64,000 nt of DNA. It comes from Gymnothorax reevesii. Taxonomy: Eukaryota; Chordata; Actinopteri; Anguilliformes; Muraenidae. Location of the stretch: assembly GCA_029721435.1 (NCBI GenBank), contig CM056573.1:120179947-120243946 (forward strand), written 5' to 3'. Every line of letters begins with the position of its first letter. Within the stretch, counting starts at the first letter, position 1. Shown here piece after piece: positions 58,692 through 64,000 of this stretch. The notes under the pieces were generated by a model. It ran no database searches. It was not told the DNA's origin and worked only from the letters and a program-made list of their open reading frames with translations. The position numbers were made by a program, and so were the translations under genes.

Positions 58692-59140
58692 TATGCAGCC
58701 TGGGAGTCCACTCTCCTCTGATGGGAAGGGTTAGGGTTGAACACGAGGAGTGGAAGTCCAGTGTCCTCTAAGAGGAGGTGCTTGGGTAGAACATCAGAAG
58801 TGGGAGTCCACTATCCTTTGAGGGGAGGGCTTAGGGTCGAACTCAAGAAGTAGAAGTCCATTGCTCTCTAAAGGGATGGTCTAGGAAAGAACACAGGAAG
58901 TGGAAGTCCAGTGTCCTCTGAGGGGGAAGGGTTAGGGTAGAACATAGGAAGTGGAAATCCTATGTTCTCTGAAGGAAAGGGTTGTGGTTGAACACAGGGA
59001 GGGGTAGTCCAGTGTCCTCTGAGAGGAAGTGCAAGGGTAGAACATAAAAGGTGGGAGTCCACTTTCCTTTGATGGGAACGGTTAGGGTCGAATACAGGAA
59101 GTGAAAGTCCTGTTTTCTCTGAAGGAAAAGGTTAGGGTAG
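58692..59140. repeat. 50-bp minisatellite, second block (about 9 units)
   Basis: This is the same unit as at 56401, with AGTCC recurring about every 50 bp (58706, 58756, 58806, 58856, 58906 and on). TTAGGGT is part of most units. A break at 59141-59363 of unrelated sequence follows. Confidence 0.9.
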
Positions 59141-59363
59141 CAATTCTGTCAACTACAAATAGGTCTACAGATGCAGATACTGTGGGAGGCAATGTAACTG
59201 CATTCAGGAGTGCTAGCATGGCGTAGATCTTACACCAAATTTACAGGTGTTATGGTTTTCTGTTGTAAAATGCTTTCCTATTGATTGTTGTTAATTTTTT
59301 TCCAACCTGTAACAGGTTCAGCACTCTATTTTGGCATCATTACCCATGATCCTCAGCTTTTTA

Positions 59364-59557
59364 GTTCTCTGAGGGGTTGGTAACTGTAGAACACAGGAAG
59401 TAGAAGACCATTATGCTCTGAGGGGAAGGATTAGGGTTGAGCACAGGAGGTAAGTCTAGTGTCCTCCTAGGGTAAGGGTCAGGGGAGAGCATAGGAGGTG
59501 AAAGTCCATTAGCCTCTGAGGGGAAGAGTTTGGTCAGAACACAGGAAGAGTAAGTCC
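59364..59557. repeat. 50-bp minisatellite, third block (about 4 units)
   Basis: More diverged copies of the same 50-bp unit. The open frame on the minus strand through here is a by-product of the repeat. Confidence 0.85.
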
Positions 59558-60217
59558 TACATGTCAGAATTTTGCAGTGATACTCTACAATGAAATCATT
59601 GCTAGGTGAAACATATGTGGCCAGACAGCCAGGTTTGCCACACCTTTCTAATGCAGCAGTGTCCCTCAAACAGCAGCTAGGGGCTCTACCTAAATGTTCC
59701 CCATGGTCAAACACACACTTGTATTGATGGCCATCTCCTTCCAGCTTTTTGACCAAGGTGAATTTGACTGAATGTAAATTAGCCAGCTTATGCATCTGAG
59801 TGTAAAACTAGTGTTAGCCTGAACAGCAGTGGCTTTGCTACAATTGCCAGGAGCAGGATGTGCTGGTTGTTCCTACTTAAGCTGTACTCTCTACATGGAG
59901 AGTTACCCTTCTGGTCTTGTCATTGTGAACCAACTTAGTGACTTTTTGTCTATATAATACATCTCCTGCTCTTCTGTGGAGCTGAAGTCGATTTCTCTGG
60001 GAATGGAAGCTCCTGTGAAACCAAACTGAATAGAATGGTGTATGTCGCCCTCAAGTGGAAAGAGTGGGAATATATCAAGAAGTTTAGGAGTCCACCGTTT
60101 CTTCTGCAGCGATTGCGCGTTATTTGAGATATACAGAGGACTAATTCTACTGATTTTATCATATGTGTTCGAGTGTGGGTATAAATATGAGGAAAAAACT
60201 AAACAAGATGGAATTTA
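59558..60217. other. Intergenic stretch
   Basis: I recognise no gene, repeat or regulatory motif between the minisatellite and the Tc1-like element. Confidence 0.5.
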
Positions 60218-61748
60218 CAGTTCTGCTCAAAAGTTTGCATACCCTAGCTGAATTTGTGAAATGTTGCCCATTATTTTGAAAACATGACTCATCATGCAAA
60301 AATATTGTCTTTCAATGAACAATAGTGATCATGTGAAGTCATTTGTCATCCCACAGGTGTTGGGCTCCTTTTTTTAACCATAATGATAACTGAAATCACC
60401 CAAACGACCCTGATCATAAGTTTATATACCCTTGAATGTTTGACCTTGTTCCACAGACACAAGGTAACAGACTCAGGTTTAAATGGCTATTAAGGGTTCC
60501 ACACCTGTGGCTTTTAAAATTGTAACTAGTGTCTGTGTGTAGACATTAAGTTTGATAGCTCCGGAGTGGATGCACTGATCTGGTTAGACATTGAGCCATG
60601 GGGAGCGGAAAAGACCTGTCTAAGGACCTTCTTAACAAGGTTATTCAACCCTTTACAGATGGGAAAGGATATAAAAATATATCCAAAGACTTGAAAATGC
60701 CAGTCAGTACTGTTCAGTCTGTGATTAAGAGGTGGAAAATTACAGGATATGTTGATACCAAGCAAAGGTGAAGTTGGTCAAGAAAGATTTCAGCCCCAAT
60801 TGCCAGAGGAATTGTTCGGGACACAAAGCAAAACTCACAAGCTACCTCAAGAGAAATAGAGGATGCTCTGGAAAAAGATGGTGTGGTTGTTTCAAGGAGC
60901 ACCATAAGGAGGTACATGACCATGCAGCTCATTGTTGTTTGAGTTTCTAGAAGGAAGACATGATTGCACTAATCCCGCAAAAAGCCTGCCTAAGATAAGC
61001 CAGACAACACCTTGACACACCTCGAAGAGACCAAAATAGAACTTAATGGTCACAACCGGCTATGTTTAGAGAGCACTCAACAAGGCCCATAGTAAAAAAT
61101 ATACCATTCACACTGTTAAGCATGGTGGTGGGGTGGGTGAGCTCTAAAGGGAATCTCTTAATCAAAGGCAAGATGATTGCAGCATGCTATCAGGAAATAC
61201 TGGCAGACAATTTGCATTCTGCAGCACGAAAGCTGAAAGCATGGGATGCACTTGGACTTTCCAGCATGACAATGATCCAAAGCACAAGGCCAAGTTGACC
61301 CTCCAGTACAGAAGAGAATATTGAAGGTTCTTGAGTGGCCTCAATATCACAGAGCCGCTTTGGGCAGATCTCAAACGTGCAGTTCATGCAAGACGACCAA
61401 AGAATTTGCAGGAGCTGGAGGCTCTTCACAAGGAAGAATGGGCAGCTGTACCACCTGAGAGAATTAGGGGCTGTAATGACGACTATCACAGAAGACTGCA
61501 TGCTGTTACTAATGCTAATACTAATTCACAGTATTAAGGACTGAGGGTATGCACACTTTTGAACAGGGATCATTTCATTTTTTTTCCCCCTAACTGACAT
61601 GTTTTATTTGATGATTCTACACGACCCACAGTTGGATATGAATCCAACAAGAAATAAAATAAATGTGTTTTGCCTGGCCATTCAAGTTTTCTTCAATAAA
61701 ATGTTAGCTATTTTACCGTCAGGGTATGCAAACTTTTGAGCTCATCTG
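60218..61748 (+). mobile_element. Decayed Tc1-like transposon with IR/DR ends, 1.53 kb
   Basis: The left end CAGTTCTGCTCAAAAGTTTG and the right end CAAACTTTTGAGCTCATCTG are inverted repeats flanked by TA. A second, inner copy of the motif lies on each side (ATAAGTTTATATACCC near 60416, GGGTATGCACACTTTTGAAC near 61546). This gives the double-repeat arrangement of Sleeping Beauty-type elements. Confidence 0.88.
60598..61537 (+). pseudogene. Broken Tc1-like transposase
   Basis: MGSGKDLSKDLLNKVIQPFT opens the N-terminal DNA-binding region (VSTVQSVIKRW follows). The later part reads in shifting frames to a C-terminal stretch ending LHAVTNANTNSQY with its stop at 61535-61537. Frameshifts and stops, for example the TGA near 60769, disable it. 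Confidence 0.85.
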
Positions 61749-62849
61749 TATATTTACATTTTTGAGTGATATATTTGTCAATAGTGCTCAATTCAATAAA
61801 ATGACAATCACGTGAACGTGGGGCATAGGAAATAATGTAGCATACTCCATTAAAGGTACATCATTTCAAATGCTGCGGCATGGTGCTTGTGATGAGAATA
61901 CTGTACCAGAATCAGTGGCTTACTTAGCCACTCTACAGTATCATGAACGTGAATATGCCTTCATATTCTTTTATTTCTGCTGTGGGTCCCATGTAGGCGG
62001 GGTTCAATAGAAGGGCCTATTTTCAAAGAAATTTGACCAGAGGAATAATCCACACATTAAGTTCATGCGGGGTGATCTTTGTTGTCTGATTAGTCAGCTC
62101 TTGACATTTGACCACATGAAATATTAGCAGTTTTTTAATGGAGGGTTTTTGAAATTCATAGCTTTTAGCGCTAGCCTGTGGGTGAGAGAGAAGAAAATGG
62201 CACACTTGATATTATCCCTGCCCAAGTGCTGAAGAGGAGGTGAGCGTACGTCGGCCTTAATGTAAAATTGTTAAGGTACTAACAGTTGGGAAAGACTGAG
62301 CGCCAGCGGCTGCGACAGAGCGCAGAGACCTGCGCCGCAAACCAGCTACAGCAGACGGAGATGAAGGAGGTGATGCTTTTCTGTGGCCCAGATGGCACTG
62401 CAGCAGGCCTGCGGCCTACATCTGCTCCAAACTTTTCATCATCCTGCCCCGTATTGATGTCTGAGCGCTTCTGGTCTCCCCTTGTTTATTAAAGGCCAAT
62501 CCAAAGAACTGAGGACTCTGATTGGTGCATGTGATCACCCACCTCTGTCAGGTTTTGCTCTGCGCCATGGCAAATCGAACCCCTGTACAAGCCCACTCCA
62601 TCCAGCACCTCCATTCCTCCTCCAATGCACTGTACCAAGATGCCCCTCCATCCATAACCTCATTCTTAACCCTTAAACTGCCTGCTCAGCCTTTTCGTTG
62701 AGTGCATTTTGATTAACTGCATCAAATTGAAAGATATGGATAATGGAGCATTGGTGCATCTTCCTGTATAAGGCCATCCTGCATGAACTGCTGTTGTATC
62801 TATGTTCTCTGCTGACTCTAAAAAATGTAAGCAGTTTAAATCTGCGTTC
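61749..62849. other. Intergenic stretch
   Basis: I recognise no gene. A short open frame at 62286-62492 has no family resemblance and lies beyond the dph6 stop. Confidence 0.5.
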
Positions 62850-63185
62850 TTATTGACACATCATGTTTGTCATCCCTCGAACTCACTCTGTTTTTGGAAA
62901 TCAAGGTTTCTCTGTTTTTGCTCCCTCCTCTTGGTCTGGGCTACAGAATTATCTTAAACTGGATCATCGAGTAAGTTTACATGTTTTTAAAACCAGAATA
63001 AAGGTTTATTTAACCAGTGGATGTACATGCTTCAATGCTAAAACCGGTTAATGTAGTTTTTGTCTTGTCATTGTCTGTGGTTGTTTTCTGTGTGAAACTT
63101 TTATGCTGCTGTCTTGACCAGGACTCCCTTGGAAAAGAGACTTGTATCTCAATGGGATTTATTCCTGGTAAAATAAGTCATATTC
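62850..63185 (+). mobile_element. 5'-truncated non-LTR retrotransposon (LINE) 3' end
   Basis: A frame from about 62863 reads RTHSVFGNQGFSVFAPSSWS and then a helix-rich end (HVFKTRIKVYL). This is the common C-terminal ending of LINE reverse-transcriptase proteins, (F)G..AFSVAAPxLWNSLP...FKxxLKTxLF. A 3' tail follows with CTTGACCAGGACTCCCTTGG and ATCTCAATGGGATTTATTCC, a typical fish LINE 3' UTR. Only the last 340 bp are present. The clade (L1, L2 or I/Nimb) is not decided. Confidence 0.7.
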
Positions 63186-64000
63186 AACCCATATTTCAAT
63201 CAGATTCAGTGACTCAAAATGTGCTCCACCAAAAGGTTGAGATGGCAATTATATAGTTAAGAACTGACACTGAGGTTATGCAGTTACCGTGAAGACGTAA
63301 ATAATCATTGGATTTCTGTGGGTATGGTCTGGAGTTGAAATGAAATGAAGCGGATTATATATTTTTTTATCTATTTAGGGACACATTTAAAAAAAATTCA
63401 TATAAATTACTTGCATCGTTTTAGAAATGTTTTGAGTTTAAATATTTGTTGCGCATTTCACAAATAATTTTTTCTGTGGGCATCGCAAAGAACCCTGGCC
63501 TAACCTCTTCACAAGCGCAAAGCTAATGTAACAAATGGAATGCAGAAACTTCCAGTCCGTAAATCGAAACCAAGCCAAGCTGCCTCTCCAGATCACAAAT
63601 CCGGAGATGAGCACATATGGTCAGGAATCGCATAATCTATCATGAATCTATTCAGATAAGAATTCTATTGCTTAACCCTTTTGAAATCTCCAACTGGCCA
63701 CTTTGCACTCCTCACTGGGTGTTAATCATCCATGAAAGGTCATGAGGTCAGTACAGAGCTCCCAGTGGCCTTATGAAATGTAACACTCCTCACTTGCGTG
63801 AAGAAAAAACAGCATTATTCCAACACCACTGCTCAGGTAGGCTCTGTTAGTGGTTCAGACTCATGGAGAGCCTGTCCTCGAACACTGTAAAGAGAGAAGA
63901 GATGGATAATGGGGTATGATGAACATTGTACCTCTGAAGAGGATAAACATTGGGTTAAGTCCATCAGCAGCCACTGACTGTTGCATAGTTATCTTTGTAC
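63186..64000. other. Intergenic stretch at the right edge
   Basis: I recognise no gene or repeat in this stretch. Confidence 0.5.

Noticed and set aside
58692..59140. Regularly spaced 50-bp repeats, checked as a CRISPR-like array
   Set aside because: The whole unit repeats with no unique spacers. This is a eukaryotic minisatellite.
59361..59795. 144-codon minus-strand frame (and a similar one at 58868-59062)
   Set aside because: It runs through the 50-bp minisatellite. The repeated peptide pieces come from the tandem DNA repeat, whose period is not a multiple of three.
62286..62492. Open frame MGKTERQRLRQSAETC considered as a further dph6 exon
   Set aside because: The dph6 frame already ends at 54650 with the conserved domain ending, and the peptide resembles no part of DPH6.

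Overview
The window is vertebrate nuclear DNA, almost certainly from a ray-finned (teleost-type) fish. The reasons are one gene with canonical GT/AG introns spread over more than 54 kb, several Tc1-like transposons of the kinds common in fish, a tRNA-derived SINE resembling fish DANA-type elements, hAT and mariner MITEs, and many microsatellites. Nothing prokaryotic or viral dominates it.

The only protein-coding gene I can support is the 3' part of dph6 (diphthine--ammonia ligase, formerly ATPBD4) on the + strand. Eight coding exons (311-404, 12906-13041, 13671-13763, 15161-15290, 15407-15584, 35385-35630, 45612-45993, 54532-54650) join with consistent phases into one frame of 458 residues ending at a TAA at 54648-54650. 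They encode the last part of the ATP-pyrophosphatase (AANH) domain, an acidic linker, and two consecutive RidA/YjgF-YER057c-UK114-like domains. This is the long, yeast-type architecture, not the short mammalian protein. The start of the gene lies upstream of the window.

Layout: the 12.5-kb first intron (405-12905) is rich in mobile elements: an LTR-like element, an inverted-repeat element, a MITE, two Tc1 derivatives and a nested repeat. The 19.8-kb intron 15585-35384 is nearly free of recognisable transposons between about 19.5 and 34 kb and looks like conserved regulatory DNA. Because DPH6 lies near MEIS2 in other vertebrates, this may be part of a MEIS2 regulatory block (inference). The intron 35631-45611 holds a 115-bp-period CAGA array, a perfect 91-bp duplication and a nearly intact Tc1-like transposon. 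The intron 45994-54531 starts with stacked tandem arrays, including a roughly 146-bp satellite-like repeat that carries DR1 nuclear-receptor motifs. Further along it holds a hAT-like insertion and two TA-flanked foldback elements.

Downstream of dph6 are a hAT MITE and a 50-bp minisatellite in three blocks. A segment of about 2 kb carrying a minus-strand THAP zinc-finger exon splits the minisatellite. Further on are a Tc1-like element with IR/DR ends and a 5'-truncated LINE tail. No functional RNA gene, CRISPR array or second complete gene was recognised. All family names come from reading motifs by eye; no database search was run.
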